Shown in pieces: positions 19,301-28,071 of a DNA stretch of 64,000 nt; position 1 is the stretch's first letter; every line of letters begins with the position of its first letter. The position numbers were made by a program, and so were the translations under genes. The DNA is from Anaerobiospirillum sp. NML120448 (GTDB lineage Bacteria > Pseudomonadota > Gammaproteobacteria > Enterobacterales > Succinivibrionaceae), in assembly GCF_023050945.1 (NCBI RefSeq), contig NZ_JALKIM010000011.1:1-64000 (forward strand), given 5' to 3'. Under the pieces are notes generated by a model, which was given only the letters and a program-made list of their open reading frames with translations, was not told the DNA's origin and did not search any database.

Positions 19301-21560
19301 CATCTAAAGGAGTGCTAATTAATGCCTGCTCTAAGTTTTGGTTATCAACCTTAACTGAGCCATTGGACACTAGATTACGGCTGACAAAAGATACATAGCG
19401 CCAGGAACCATCTTCATAAACATAGTTGTAATCAACAAACTGCTTATATAAATAGTACTTTACGCTCTGAGGATAGGTCGAGCCATCTTGTAAATAGGAG
19501 CATAAAGCAAAGTTGACATTGCTATTATCATCGCCACTTTCAAGCTTACGTACGCCAATTAATGGACGATTATAAGCTACCTTATACTCTTTATTAACTG
19601 CAACTAATTGACCATTAGTATCCACTACTTGTGAGGTTACATTGGCCTTTTGAGGGAAGTCAGCACCAGGTAACACCATGCTGGCCTGGAGCACACCCTG
19701 AACATCAGTCTTAAGATTATAAAAACCTTCACTAACAACTAACTTAGAGTAATCCTTAGCATCAGGGCCAAAATGGAATGAGTCTAAATGTTCATTCTTA
19801 AGAGCATTAGCTAAGGCTGGTACAGGCTTAGGATCTGGATAGATTGAAACAGTGAAATTACCATTTAAATTTGAAGCGGCACCGCCATAGTTAAAGTTAG
19901 TCTGAGAGCGTAATTTAACAGGGCTGTTAATAGCTAACATGTTGTCATTACCCATAATCTTAGAATTGATCTGGATAGGAACATATGAGCCAATAGTAAA
20001 AGGTGTGGAAGTTAAAGCACGATCACCTAAATACAAGGTGGCGTTATAACGTCCATTGATAGTGCCTTGAGGAATAGCAAAATCATATTCATAACCGCCC
20101 TGATAGGAGGTATTAAGTAATACTTTATGAATTTCGCTACCTTGAGAATTGGTAATTTTTAAAGTTAAAGGTAGGTTAAGGGCCTGCAAATGGCTATTAC
20201 GCACTAAAGCAGTGTAGTGCATAGTTTCGCCTTGGCGATAAATACCTCTTTCAGTGTAAGCATAGGCCTGGTAATCACTAGGAGCTATGTAGCCATTATT
20301 ACCCTCAATATAGAAAGGATTAGCCTTTAAATTGACTACGTAATAATCACTATCACTTTTTACAATCAGCTCTATAGGCTCCCTACTATTTTTGCCCGAA
20401 ATAAACTCTCGGCCAAAACGTACCACACCATTCTCATCAGTCTTAGCACTGGATAAGACCTCACCACTGTAGGCAATCAAATCAACGCTAATATCCTTAA
20501 GAGCCTTAGCACTGGTTAAAGAGCGCACATTAGCTAAGATGACATCAGGACTTTGATAGGTGCTAACACCAAAATCGGTGATCACCATAAATTTAGAGGT
20601 AAAAGGCAAGGCACCACTAACGGTGTCATAAGAGATACCATTAGACAAATCAATGCGAGGATCGTAGGCTAAAATCATATAGAAGCCGTCTTCTGACTTG
20701 CGAACAAAGTCCTCTAAATTAACATTGATTTCAAGTTCTTTATTAAGCTTATCTTCAACTAACTGAGCACGAGAGGCCTGACTTACCTCTTGATTAAGCT
20801 TAGCATTTAACTGCTCATACTCATTATTAGCACTAGAGTCACCACTCTCAGGCTTATCTTTGTTAAGAGCAAGTTGTGCCTCCTTATTAAGATTAAAGAC
20901 ATCTACACTCTTATCAGAGCTTAAATCGAAAATCTTCTCGTAAACAGGAACCATGCCTTTGTTGTAGGCATCACTAAGAATCCAGTAGCTTAAATTATTA
21001 TCAAGATAGTTGGACAAGCTTTGTTGTTGAAAGTATTCCTTAGGAATACGATAAATAGCTAGTTTAACACTTGGTTGATTGAGGGTTTTAATAGTAAAGG
21101 AGCTGTTTTGACCATTTTTTGGCAAAATGATGTTGTACGGCATACGAATTTGTGAGGCCGCATCTGAAATATTAAAATTATGGTCAAAACTCTCAGAAAG
21201 ACGATCGCCACTGGCAAAGCGCAAGCCCTTTTTAAAGGTTAGGCTATAAGAACCGCCATTAGTAAGATTTCCTACACAAAGGGCATCATTTACTATGCTT
21301 GGAGCGCCATCTATTACCATACCCTTGCTGTCTTTAAGCTCTAAAAACTTACGCAAGTTATCAATTTCTGAGGAAATCACTTGGCGTGAGCTCATAGTAA
21401 AACACATGCTAGCAGGTACAGAATTACTATGCTCTAACTCCTTAAAAACAGAAACGTTAGGAGCAGCAATTGCACTTGGCGCTACTGCTATGGCCAAACT
21501 ACCTAAAGCTAGGGAAATTCCTAAAGAAAGACTAGAGCGTCTTAATTTCTTTGCTCCCAT
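16344..21560 (-). CDS. Secreted alpha-2-macroglobulin-like protein (YfaS/YfhM family)
   Basis: Large periplasmic protein of about 1738 residues thought to trap or restrain proteases near PBP1C. The start is the ATG at 21560 with AGGAA seven bases before it; the frame opens 14 codons earlier without such a site. A signal peptide (MGAKKLRRSS, then a hydrophobic stretch, cut after AIAA) is followed by a serine/valine-rich mature end with no lipobox cysteine, so it should be soluble. Macroglobulin-like MG domains follow, with the hallmark AYTERGIYRQGE near residue 440, and a C-terminal A2M receptor-like domain. The thioester motif CLEQ is absent where expected: the sequence reads GGYGGLSSLAASLEGQ. 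That resembles thioester-less YfaS more than YfhM. Confidence 0.85.
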   Translation of the reverse strand: MGAKKLRRSSLSLGISLALGSLAIAVAPSAIAAPNVSVFKELEHSNSVPASMCFTMSSRQVISSEIDNLRKFLELKDSKGMVIDGAPSIVNDALCVGNLTNGGSYSLTFKKGLRFASGDRLSESFDHNFNISDAASQIRMPYNIILPKNGQNSSFTIKTLNQPSVKLAIYRIPKEYFQQQSLSNYLDNNLSYWILSDAYNKGMVPVYEKIFDLSSDKSVDVFNLNKEAQLALNKDKPESGDSSANNEYEQLNAKLNQEVSQASRAQLVEDKLNKELEINVNLEDFVRKSEDGFYMILAYDPRIDLSNGISYDTVSGALPFTSKFMVITDFGVSTYQSPDVILANVRSLTSAKALKDISVDLIAYSGEVLSSAKTDENGVVRFGREFISGKNSREPIELIVKSDSDYYVVNLKANPFYIEGNNGYIAPSDYQAYAYTERGIYRQGETMHYTALVRNSHLQALNLPLTLKITNSQGSEIHKVLLNTSYQGGYEYDFAIPQGTINGRYNATLYLGDRALTSTPFTIGSYVPIQINSKIMGNDNMLAINSPVKLRSQTNFNYGGAASNLNGNFTVSIYPDPKPVPALANALKNEHLDSFHFGPDAKDYSKLVVSEGFYNLKTDVQGVLQASMVLPGADFPQKANVTSQVVDTNGQLVAVNKEYKVAYNRPLIGVRKLESGDDNSNVNFALCSYLQDGSTYPQSVKYYLYKQFVDYNYVYEDGSWRYVSFVSRNLVSNGSVKVDNQNLEQALISTPLDDGSYVLELESDKSKTSLSFVKGFMSSSDANTPDRVMLYADKESYNIGDKVKLSFESPFDGYANLALGNRGIDEFKTFEIKKGHNEVSLEITEDLAPQGHALLSIFSPLNTNKVGSIRAVGICDINLDLNSHKFKVVANVPSEIKPQSKLNVSLSATPSAIASDGHVSVGGKAYAKVTLVDNGILSLTNYKSPDPNKVFMQDQGYDVTLIDPYGLIMTDPKQQGQGYGEAADAFMMNASGATSLQTVPHKTIALASKIVPLNDLGEAQVEFDIPQFSGSLKVMAVAWDQDKVGAANSDVLIRDNAVATIGLPRYLNVGDSVQGRLNLHNLKAKNPEFKVDISCSGVLKCSMQTVSSLKPGIREDQFFDIKALDSGVGKINLTVMNQDFNLTDSYDLTVTSPQLPMLKNYVEFLNPNESVTYDVATNFNNVDASLISWSTLPNVNPRAFVMELSQGGYGGLSSLAASLEGQLLYGKELIATQEQKQAQAEATNSQEYQDLAALYQNEAQYNEKIQENIIRILARQLKSGSFAENNSYTALYAIDVLLKAQDQGFAVNDTAVNNAFSYLREVASSAYSQTAAYAYEILSRYESVNQAKVRYMLDENKIKRPMLLAHLANSLNQIGDTNRANLALEKAIAGLLEWQQLEEKLYSANKTNEILSILSQIDELAVSGYWSLRQASFAVIDSALRLNRTDLVLDVINSIAEVKASPDYLSDTTMATMLRASTALDSQTKSLSVMLSPEDLKTLLSAAPATADAKDKAAAPAQSAEQATSSEQAIAQAGADSTVVKPSADAPATNQGPAYEVSPGKLKVYNRTNDKLFATTSFLGQYKQDKVIADKGFGVNVNYWTRSGAVDLKTYEFRQNEEVLMEIFVNAKTRLNAKTLIRAKLPAGFEFVRNLAYNDPSFGSLFEEDDTIYQPSSIDSSDDQVVATFSDYDTPNTYSLFLVLRAAHNGTFTQGQAIVQYLDNPGKYGTTINPEPIKISGK

Positions 21561-21602
21561 GACACAATTCCTATTTACAAAAAATGAATTACTAAAATCC
21601 AA

Positions 21603-22900
21603 CAGTGCTTAATTTGTCTTATTCTTACAGAGCAAAACTATCACCACCAAAACCTAGCCTCTATTGGACAAATATAAACTTTCAGCTTTTGGTGCATGTG
21701 ATTATTCGCGCGTGAATATAAAAGCATGCAATGCCCTAAGCCATTATAGCAAGCTAAACCATAGCCACAACTTAGCTCGTGATAATATCTTGCATATTAA
21801 TAAATTTGTGCTATTTTGTGTTTATCCTCTTAATTATCTGTGTAAAACTAACTAAGAGTTGAGTGAAATTTTAGTTAGCTTTTCTTATAATTATCAGGTT
21901 TAAAGCAAACAAACTTTTTTATTTTATTGTTTTAAAATAGTAATAATTGAGTGAAAAAACGTTAAAATAATGTGACTAATTCCTAAAAACACCTATTGAT
22001 TTATCTAAATATGGTGTTCTTGTTTTTTAATTATGATACGTTAATCAACAACCTAAGTGACATTAGGCGTTTACAACGTGCAAAAACATGATATGTACAA
22101 AAAATTTTATAGATTTATAGATATAACTTATTTTGAGTGTTTAATGTCTATTTGGTTAGTGCTATCATGGCAACACATGGAGTTTAATATCGATTTTTGA
22201 AAGCCCCGTATTATCCTTGTTTTCTTAAAAACTACAGCCACGCAAAAACTTATTGCGCCAATCAAAGGGCCTACTAGCACACTCTATTCTAGACCTCTTC
22301 TTTGACCTAAAGTTTTACCACTGAGCTTTTAGATAATACATGCTATGTTTTTAACAATAACTACCTGATTTAACCAGCAAACGTTGCTAAATATTAACTA
22401 CTGATATTTAAATTTACTTTATTAATACCTTGAAAGGTAATGTAGTTTTTCGTATCTTTAAGGTGGTTTAATAATAGGTCTTTTGTCAGATATGCTGGCA
22501 AGGAGCTTCATTTATTGTAGGTGCGTTCAGTCTAGTTTTGGGCTTACAGTTAGCAATCTTAAAGTGCAAAAATCTTCTATATACTTTGAACTTATCGGCT
22601 TTTTAGCTAACTAAAGAAATTGCAGAGTCAGAGTAGTAATAGCAAAAGTCATATGCCAGTGGCTAATTACAAATAGCCAAAGCTGCTGCTAAGAGTTATT
22701 GGCTTAATAATCAAAACGCAGATCTATACCCTGACTCCCAAAACAAGAGCAAGATTTATCCATTTAAAACAGTTTGATTTAACTATACTCTGTCCCAAAT
22801 CATAGGCAAAATGATTGGAAGTAAATAATTACTTGAAGGGAACAAATTATAGTTTTTTGCAGAATTCCTTTAATTATCAACTATTAAAGGATAAAACGGT
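21603..22900. other. Gene-free AT-rich stretch, first part
   Basis: No coding frame of credible length or composition and no tRNA or rRNA is visible. It is AT-rich with scattered short inverted repeats. The promoter of the alpha-2-macroglobulin gene should lie near 21600-21700, reading leftward. Confidence 0.4.
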
Positions 22901-22903
22901 GTG

Positions 22904-22942
22904 AGCTCGCTTCTAAGGCTATATAGAGGCGAGCTTTCTTAA
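22904..22942 (+). terminator. Strong orphan intrinsic terminator
   Basis: AGCTCGCTTCT (22904-22914) pairs over 11 bp (one G-U) with AGAGGCGAGCT (22925-22935), loop AAGGCTATAT, followed by TTCTTAATTTT. A second stem, CTTAATTTT/AAAATTAAG, follows directly. No gene lies upstream, so it may end a small RNA. Confidence 0.7.
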
Positions 22943-22970
22943 TTTTAGGCCTACCAAAATTAAGAACCTA

Positions 22971-23734
22971 ATCTCGTCTATATTTAACCTTATCATTCGC
23001 ACTCCCAACTAAGATCAAGGAGTGTATCCTAAACTTTTGCCCTATCAGCTTCAACCTAATTACTGATATGAGAGCTATCCTTATGCCTTTAAGGGTATCT
23101 CGCCCTTAACTCTTGCTAACACCATAGGCTATAGACCGCCAGCAAGAATTGCTCTCCTTTGTTTGTTATTGATGATGGTTGATAATTCATTAAATTATAT
23201 AAACTTAACGGCTCCACGATAACAAAACTTTATGAAAATTTTACCAATTCTCAAATAGTTCTGTGACATATATCCCATTTATACCTGCTTTATTTTTGCA
23301 AATAATAATTGCTACCTTTACCAAAAATAAATGATTTTTAAGCCTTTTTACCCCGCCTTACAAAGCCACTTTATCAGATTTCCCATACTAAGCCACTTTT
23401 CCCTATCATCATTTTTTACCAAAACTAAAAAACCCACCACCTATTACCATCCTTATATAGCTAATGACTGAATATTGCCCCTCACATAAACCTTAGCGCA
23501 ATAATCCTCTCAACCAACCAACCGACCAACCGACCAAGCAAGCAAACAAGTGACCACTCAACCAATCAACCTTAATAGACAGCAAAAAGAGTCACAGCAC
23601 CTAAAGCCACCCAAACCGCTACAACAGCTCATCCTATAGCTACTGTTAGCCATACAACAATTGGCTAGCAGCTAACTCGCTTTATTCTCAACTACACAGC
23701 CATGCAATCAACCTATTAATAAGGTGAAGACCGA
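22971..23734. other. Gene-free stretch with short simple repeats
   Basis: No gene is supported. Around 23513-23570 there is an imperfect 4-base repeat of ACCA, AACC and GACC words. The strand here is C- and A-rich over several hundred bases, with nothing resembling a coding pattern. Confidence 0.4.
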
Positions 23735-24200
23735 GAACTTTAGCTACAGCCTCTAACTACTATTGAAAGTGCCCTGCGATCTAGCCCTACAGGTGATGGT
23801 TTAGTTTGCTTTGGGTGATTGCTTTAGCAGAACGTTGCATTTTACTTAACAGAAAAAAAGCAAAAACACTCCCTAACAAACACTTTAGTTAAAGCCTCTA
23901 ACTACTATTGAAAGTGGCCTGCGGTCTAGCCATATAGGTGATGGTTTAGTTTGCTTTGGGTGATGACTTAAGCAGAACGTTGCATTTTACTTAACAGAAA
24001 AAAGAGCAAAACTACTGCCTAACGAGCGCTTTAGCTAAAGCCTAGAACTACTATTGAAAGTAGCCTGTGGTCTGGCCCTATAGGTGATGGTTTAGTTTGC
24101 TTTGGGTGATGGCTTGAGCAGAACATTGCATTTTACTTAACAAGAAAAAAGCAAAACTACTGCCTAACGAGCACTTTGGTGTAGGCCGCTAGGATAATTG
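23735..24200. repeat. Three tandem ~146-bp units plus a decayed fourth
   Basis: The marker ACTACTATTG begins at 23756, 23901 and 24047, spacings of 145 and 146. Each unit also carries GGTGATGGTTTAGTTTGCTT, then TTGGGTGAT, then GAAC(G/A)TTGCATTTTACTTAA, then AAAAGCAAAA with variants. Differences between copies are scattered substitutions, which indicates an old duplication. A fourth partial copy starts near 24180 (TAATTGAAAATGGCT) and runs into a terminator. The units do not keep an open frame, so they are not protein repeats. Tandem small-RNA genes or a protein-binding array are possible. Confidence 0.85.
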
Positions 24201-24224
24201 AAAATGGCTGGGGAAGCCATTTTT
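24201..24224 (+). terminator. Intrinsic terminator at the end of the tandem units
   Basis: AAAATGGCT (24201-24209) and AGCCATTTT (24215-24223) form a perfect 9-bp stem with loop GGGGA, followed by T and AGGG. The A-rich and T-rich flanks make it usable on both strands. Its place at the end of the repeat array suggests that the array is transcribed. Confidence 0.7.
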
Positions 24225-25141
24225 AGGGATGCTTTTAAAAAAGTTTGCTCTCTTAACAATAAGCTAATGAAGACATTACTCTTGATAAGTATAGTTAGCA
24301 CTACAAGATATTTCATTGTTTGGTGAGACTACTTCTAAAAAGCGCACAACACTTTTTTTATGGAATGTGGAAAAATTTTCCGTATTTGAGTGAAAGTGTC
24401 ATGATGGGTTTGAGGTAGTAAAAATTGTTTGGTGCTAAAGAGGTGCAATTATCTATATCTATCTTGATTTTATCACTATTATGTGATAGGCGTTAAGTTT
24501 GCGATTTTAATAAGAGCACTTAAGTTATTGATAGAAGCCTAATGAGAACACATTTCACGCAAAAATTACGTAAATTTCCGATAAAAACGCAATTAAGCAC
24601 AAAAGCACGCTATTTTGCGATTTTTGCCGTAAATTGCTATTTGCTTGCTAGCAATTTGTTATTTATATGCTACTAACACTCCCTATTATCAAGCTTTTGG
24701 GCATAAATAAGCTGTTCTAGAGTTCTAATGCCATATATATCGCATTTATTCGCAAACTTGTATGGTGAGATCACTTAAATTTCATCAATATTTACTGGTT
24801 TAATCTAACAAAAATACATTCATGCGTAATTTTTTACAATTATATTTTGGTTCAAAATTAATAAAACTTAGGAAAAACTTAGCATGTATTTTTAAAGCAA
24901 AAGTGTTGAGTTAATTCCTTAAATGCTCTTTTCCTAGATAAACATCATGTTGCATCTATGCATATTTTTTGGAGAAATATTTCAAATGGTGCTTGCTAAC
25001 TTTTTTAAGTCATATTGTAGACTAAGCTCACTTTTTGACAGTGGCGATATTTTTTTGCAACTAGAATCTCGCATCTTTGTAGCTGTCTCTCATTTACTAT
25101 CCTTGTACAGTGTTCTAGTGCTCTTATTAAAGAGCATTCAC
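24225..25141. other. Gene-free AT-rich leader of the solute-binding protein gene
   Basis: About 900 bases, very AT-rich, with no supported gene. The frame open from 24947 to 25141 continues into the binding-protein gene but does not look like a signal peptide and has no ribosome site, so I treat it as non-coding. Confidence 0.4.
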
Positions 25142-26029
25142 ATGCTTAAAAAATTGGTTTTTTCTTATATGAAGAGCTTATCTTTCATTGCCGCCCAGCT
25201 TGTGTTCGTATTTTTTGTGATTATCGGCTCTAAAGCTTTTGCTGGCAATTATCAAGTCGTTAAAAACTTACCTTTAGATGGTGTTGAACTTGAAGTTGGC
25301 GTAGCTATTACTCCTCCTTTTGTTATTGCAGGTGAAGGCTTTAACAATTTATCTGGCATTGATATTGACCTCATCTATGAATTACAAAAGCGTACTGGCT
25401 TTACCTTTACTGAGGATCGTATTCACCTGATGAACTTTGGTGAGCTCTTAGATGTAAGCTCCAGTGGCAATCTTGATATTACTGGTGGTGCCATTACTTT
25501 AAGCGAAGATCGTGAGCATTTATACGAGTTTTCTGATGACTCTTGCGTTTCTGACTCTGTAGTAGTAGTTCACAACAGCTCTAAGATTGATGAGCTCAAA
25601 GACTTACGTGGTAAGACTGTAGCTGCTGAGGTTGGCACTGTATCAGAGGATATTCTCCCTCAGTCTATTGCCTCTACCGTTAAGATGAAACATTCTGCTA
25701 CTAATTTCATGCAATTTTACGATGTCTCTCGTGGCCATGCTGATGCTATCGTAGTAGACCATGCTGTAGCAGTTGACTATATCAAGACCTGGCAGGACTC
25801 CAATTTAAAGATCGCTTTTGCTCTTCCTCAATCAGAAAATGGCATGGGCTTACTCTTTAAGAAAGACGATGCAGTAAGCAAGCATTTAACTGAGGCTTTT
25901 CACGAAATGAAGATGGATGGTACTGTTGACGCTATCGTACATAAGTATATTCCTCACTATAAGAAGCAGCCATCTGCTAAATATGCCAGCTACCGTGCTC
26001 AGCATCAAAATAACAAAAGCTCCATTTAA
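25142..26029 (+). CDS. Family 3 extracellular solute-binding protein
   Basis: Periplasmic binding protein of the amino-acid ABC transporter type (SBP_bac_3). The start chosen is the ATG at 25142, which gives a normal signal peptide (MLKKLVFSYMKSLSF, hydrophobic core, cut after SKAFA) and about 295 residues. Family marks are VAITPPFVIAGEGF, the SGIDIDLIYELQKRTGF segment, LDITGGAITLSEDR, LKDLRGKTVAAEVGT and HADAIVVDHAVA. No permease or ATPase gene is adjacent, so it is an orphan that may share membrane parts encoded elsewhere. The ligand cannot be read. A second copy lies 770 bases downstream. Confidence 0.85.
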   Translation: MLKKLVFSYMKSLSFIAAQLVFVFFVIIGSKAFAGNYQVVKNLPLDGVELEVGVAITPPFVIAGEGFNNLSGIDIDLIYELQKRTGFTFTEDRIHLMNFGELLDVSSSGNLDITGGAITLSEDREHLYEFSDDSCVSDSVVVVHNSSKIDELKDLRGKTVAAEVGTVSEDILPQSIASTVKMKHSATNFMQFYDVSRGHADAIVVDHAVAVDYIKTWQDSNLKIAFALPQSENGMGLLFKKDDAVSKHLTEAFHEMKMDGTVDAIVHKYIPHYKKQPSAKYASYRAQHQNNKSSI

Positions 26030-26060
26030 TTAAGTTAACAACAACAATAGCAATTAAAGA

Positions 26061-26085
26061 GCGTGCTTTATGTAGCACGCCCTTT
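26061..26085 (+). terminator. Terminator after the first binding-protein gene
   Basis: GCGTGCT-TTATGT-AGCACGC is a 7-bp GC-rich stem followed by CCTTTC, 32 bases after the stop codon. Confidence 0.65.
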
Positions 26086-26641
26086 CATGCAAACCTTTGC
26101 TATTACTGAAAGTTTCTTTTTAAACCTTTGTCTTGGAAGCTTAGCCTGAGCTTCCCAAGATAAATGCTACCCCAAAGTAGCTTATGGTACTGTTCTAATT
26201 AGTTTTCTAAGTTGCCAACATTGTCTCTTAGGCAAACTCTGATAGGACGATACTATATTTATCAGCCTTAACAACTGATATATAACTTACTAACAACTAA
26301 CAAAATATCTTTTCCTTGTCTTAAGTAGGCTCCTTTTCTTAAAGGGGCCACTTATTTAACAAAGATATCCTCGTTTACAGAATTATTTTAACAATTAGCC
26401 ACAACCTTAAATCCTAACAATTACCATTGCACATGATTGCAATGAATGTTCGTCTTGCTTTTTGGCTTAGTTTGCAAGACCTAATTTAATCTTATTTGGG
26501 ATACGCCCCTACGCTTGGTATGGCGTTCTCTAGTTGAGCCTGACTTTTTAGATTATCAGCTTTCCTATCAAACAATGAGAGCTAAAAAGTTTGGCAAATA
26601 AACTTTTGTTGTACGGTTTGTTTTGATGTCATTTAAACAAT
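26086..26641. other. Spacer between the two binding-protein genes
   Basis: No reading frame is supported. It ends at the hairpin at 26642. A GGGATACGCC word near 26498 is followed by a related TGGTATGGCG near 26518. Whether a small RNA is made here cannot be judged; no consensus promoter was found. Confidence 0.35.
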
Positions 26642-26673
26642 AGTCTCGTGCTTGCACGGGACTATTTCCTTTT
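26642..26673 (+). terminator. Intrinsic terminator directly before the second binding-protein gene
   Basis: AGTCTCGTG-CTTG-CACGGGACT forms a 9-bp stem (one T-G pair) followed by ATTTCCTTTTT. It lies at the point where the signal peptide of the next gene should begin, so it ends some upstream transcript or is a leftover of a rearrangement. Confidence 0.75.
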
Positions 26674-26796
26674 TCAAAAAGATACCCCTGCCCTACTATC
26701 ACCAACCTGGTTAGCAGCGCTACTGTTTTAGCCAATGAATTAAATACTAGTGCCTATGAGGCAAAAACTGCCAAACCTCTAGCCAATGAAGAGTTA

Positions 26797-27525
26797 GTGG
26801 TAGCTTTCTATCTAGCTCCTCCTTTTGTAATTGTTGATAATGGCTTTGAAAATGTTAAAGGCATTGACGTTGATATTGCCCGTGAATTACAAAAGCGTAC
26901 TGGTTTTAAGTTAAAGAACAACCGCTTTGACATTATGAATTTTGGTGAGTTAATTGACTTAGCGACCAGAGGAGAAATTGATATTGCAGGAGGTGGCATT
27001 ACTTTAAATGACGATAGAGCAAAGAAATTTAACTTATTAGGCCCAATTGTAAGCTCAAGCTCTGTAGTGGTAGTCAAAGACCATCAAATCAAATTCAATA
27101 GCATTAAAGACCTGCAAGGACATAAAGTAGCTACTGAAATGGGCACCACCTCTGCTGATATTATTCCACCTGATTCTGATATTAAGGTGAACTTAAACGC
27201 CAATGCCAGCTTATTTATGTGCTTTTATAGTGTGGCCACAGGACAGGCTGATTCATTAATTGCTGATGCTCCTATTGCTTATGACTACGTTAAAGGCTGG
27301 AAAGAAGGTAATTTGAAACTAGCTTTTGCGCTACCAGATACTATTTCCAACTTAGGCCTGCTTACTACTAAAAAGCCAAAGGTATCAGCAGCCTTGCAAC
27401 AAGCTTTTAACGAAATGTGCCAAGACGGCACTGTTGAAAAGATTGTAAATTCCTATTTTTCAGACCATGGCGATAGTGATCGCAACCACTTTTCCTTAAG
27501 CGAGCAGGTACTACTCAAAAAATAA
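26797..27525 (+). CDS. Second family 3 solute-binding protein, 5' end damaged
   Basis: Paralogue of the protein at 25142-26029, sharing APPFVIVDNGFENVKGIDVD, ELQKRTGF, MNFGEL, GGGITL and GTTSADI segments. The listed start is a GTG that begins inside the mature domain. The frame is open upstream to 26644 and encodes NLVSSATVLANELN, which looks like the end of a signal peptide, but there is no ATG in frame and an intrinsic terminator occupies 26642-26673. The signal-peptide start has thus been lost or relies on a rare codon such as CTG at 26707. I regard it as probably non-functional for export, a young pseudogene, or misread by a small sequence error. Confidence 0.6.
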   Translation: MVAFYLAPPFVIVDNGFENVKGIDVDIARELQKRTGFKLKNNRFDIMNFGELIDLATRGEIDIAGGGITLNDDRAKKFNLLGPIVSSSSVVVVKDHQIKFNSIKDLQGHKVATEMGTTSADIIPPDSDIKVNLNANASLFMCFYSVATGQADSLIADAPIAYDYVKGWKEGNLKLAFALPDTISNLGLLTTKKPKVSAALQQAFNEMCQDGTVEKIVNSYFSDHGDSDRNHFSLSEQVLLKK

Positions 27526-27549
27526 ATTCCCAGACTGCTACAGTTGAAT

Positions 27550-27590
27550 GGCCTTTGCTTTCCTAATATTTAAAGGCAAAGGCCTTTATT
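27550..27590 (+). terminator. Terminator after the second binding-protein gene
   Basis: GGCCTTTGC (27550-27558) and GCAAAGGCC (27576-27584) form a perfect 9-bp stem, followed by TTTATT. Confidence 0.7.
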
Positions 27591-28071
27591 AAGCTACATA
27601 TACCAAGGGCAACGTCTCTTACCTATCCTTGATTACTAGTGTCAAGCTTTAGTAAAGATATAAGCTTAATATATTTCTTTCTATTAATATTGTTGTCTTA
27701 GCATTAAAACAATAAGTCCATATATATCCCCTTTTCTCTCCTATATTTCTTTTTGTTCATTAAATTTCTAGCCTTGGTTAGTGCTTTAGTATGATTTTTG
27801 CTTTATAGTTTAAACGTTAGAATTATCAGCGAGCTTAAGCAAATGTAGAGGATCTATACTTTTACCAACATAGGGCCACCAAATTTACTACTTCACAGCT
27901 ACAAATCGCTCCGCTGATAATGGAAAACCAAGTTCGTGTTCATCACTGTTCTAGGTTAGCGCCATCTTTATGATGGTTGGTATTTTGTCTTTTTTACAAA
28001 CATGCTGTGTTGTCCTTTTCTAAGAACAACCAATTACACTTTGAGTGCATCTTTTTTATAGGAGAGATATC
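27591..28071. other. Leader region of the methyltransferase pair
   Basis: About 480 AT-rich bases without a supported gene. A short frame at 27977-28180 crosses into the methyltransferase in another phase and is not credible. The ribosome site AGGAGA lies at the end of this stretch. Confidence 0.4.

Noticed and set aside
23513-23570. Short CAACC/GACC repeats as a CRISPR-like array
   Set aside because: The unit is about four bases with no spacers, so this is simple low-complexity DNA.
23735-24200. The 146-bp tandem units as a CRISPR or as iterons of a replication origin
   Set aside because: The whole unit repeats without unique spacers, and it is too long for iterons; no replication initiator gene is nearby.
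24947-25141. Open frame extending the first binding protein by 65 residues upstream
   Set aside because: The extension does not fit a signal peptide and has no ribosome site, whereas the ATG at 25142 gives a textbook signal peptide.
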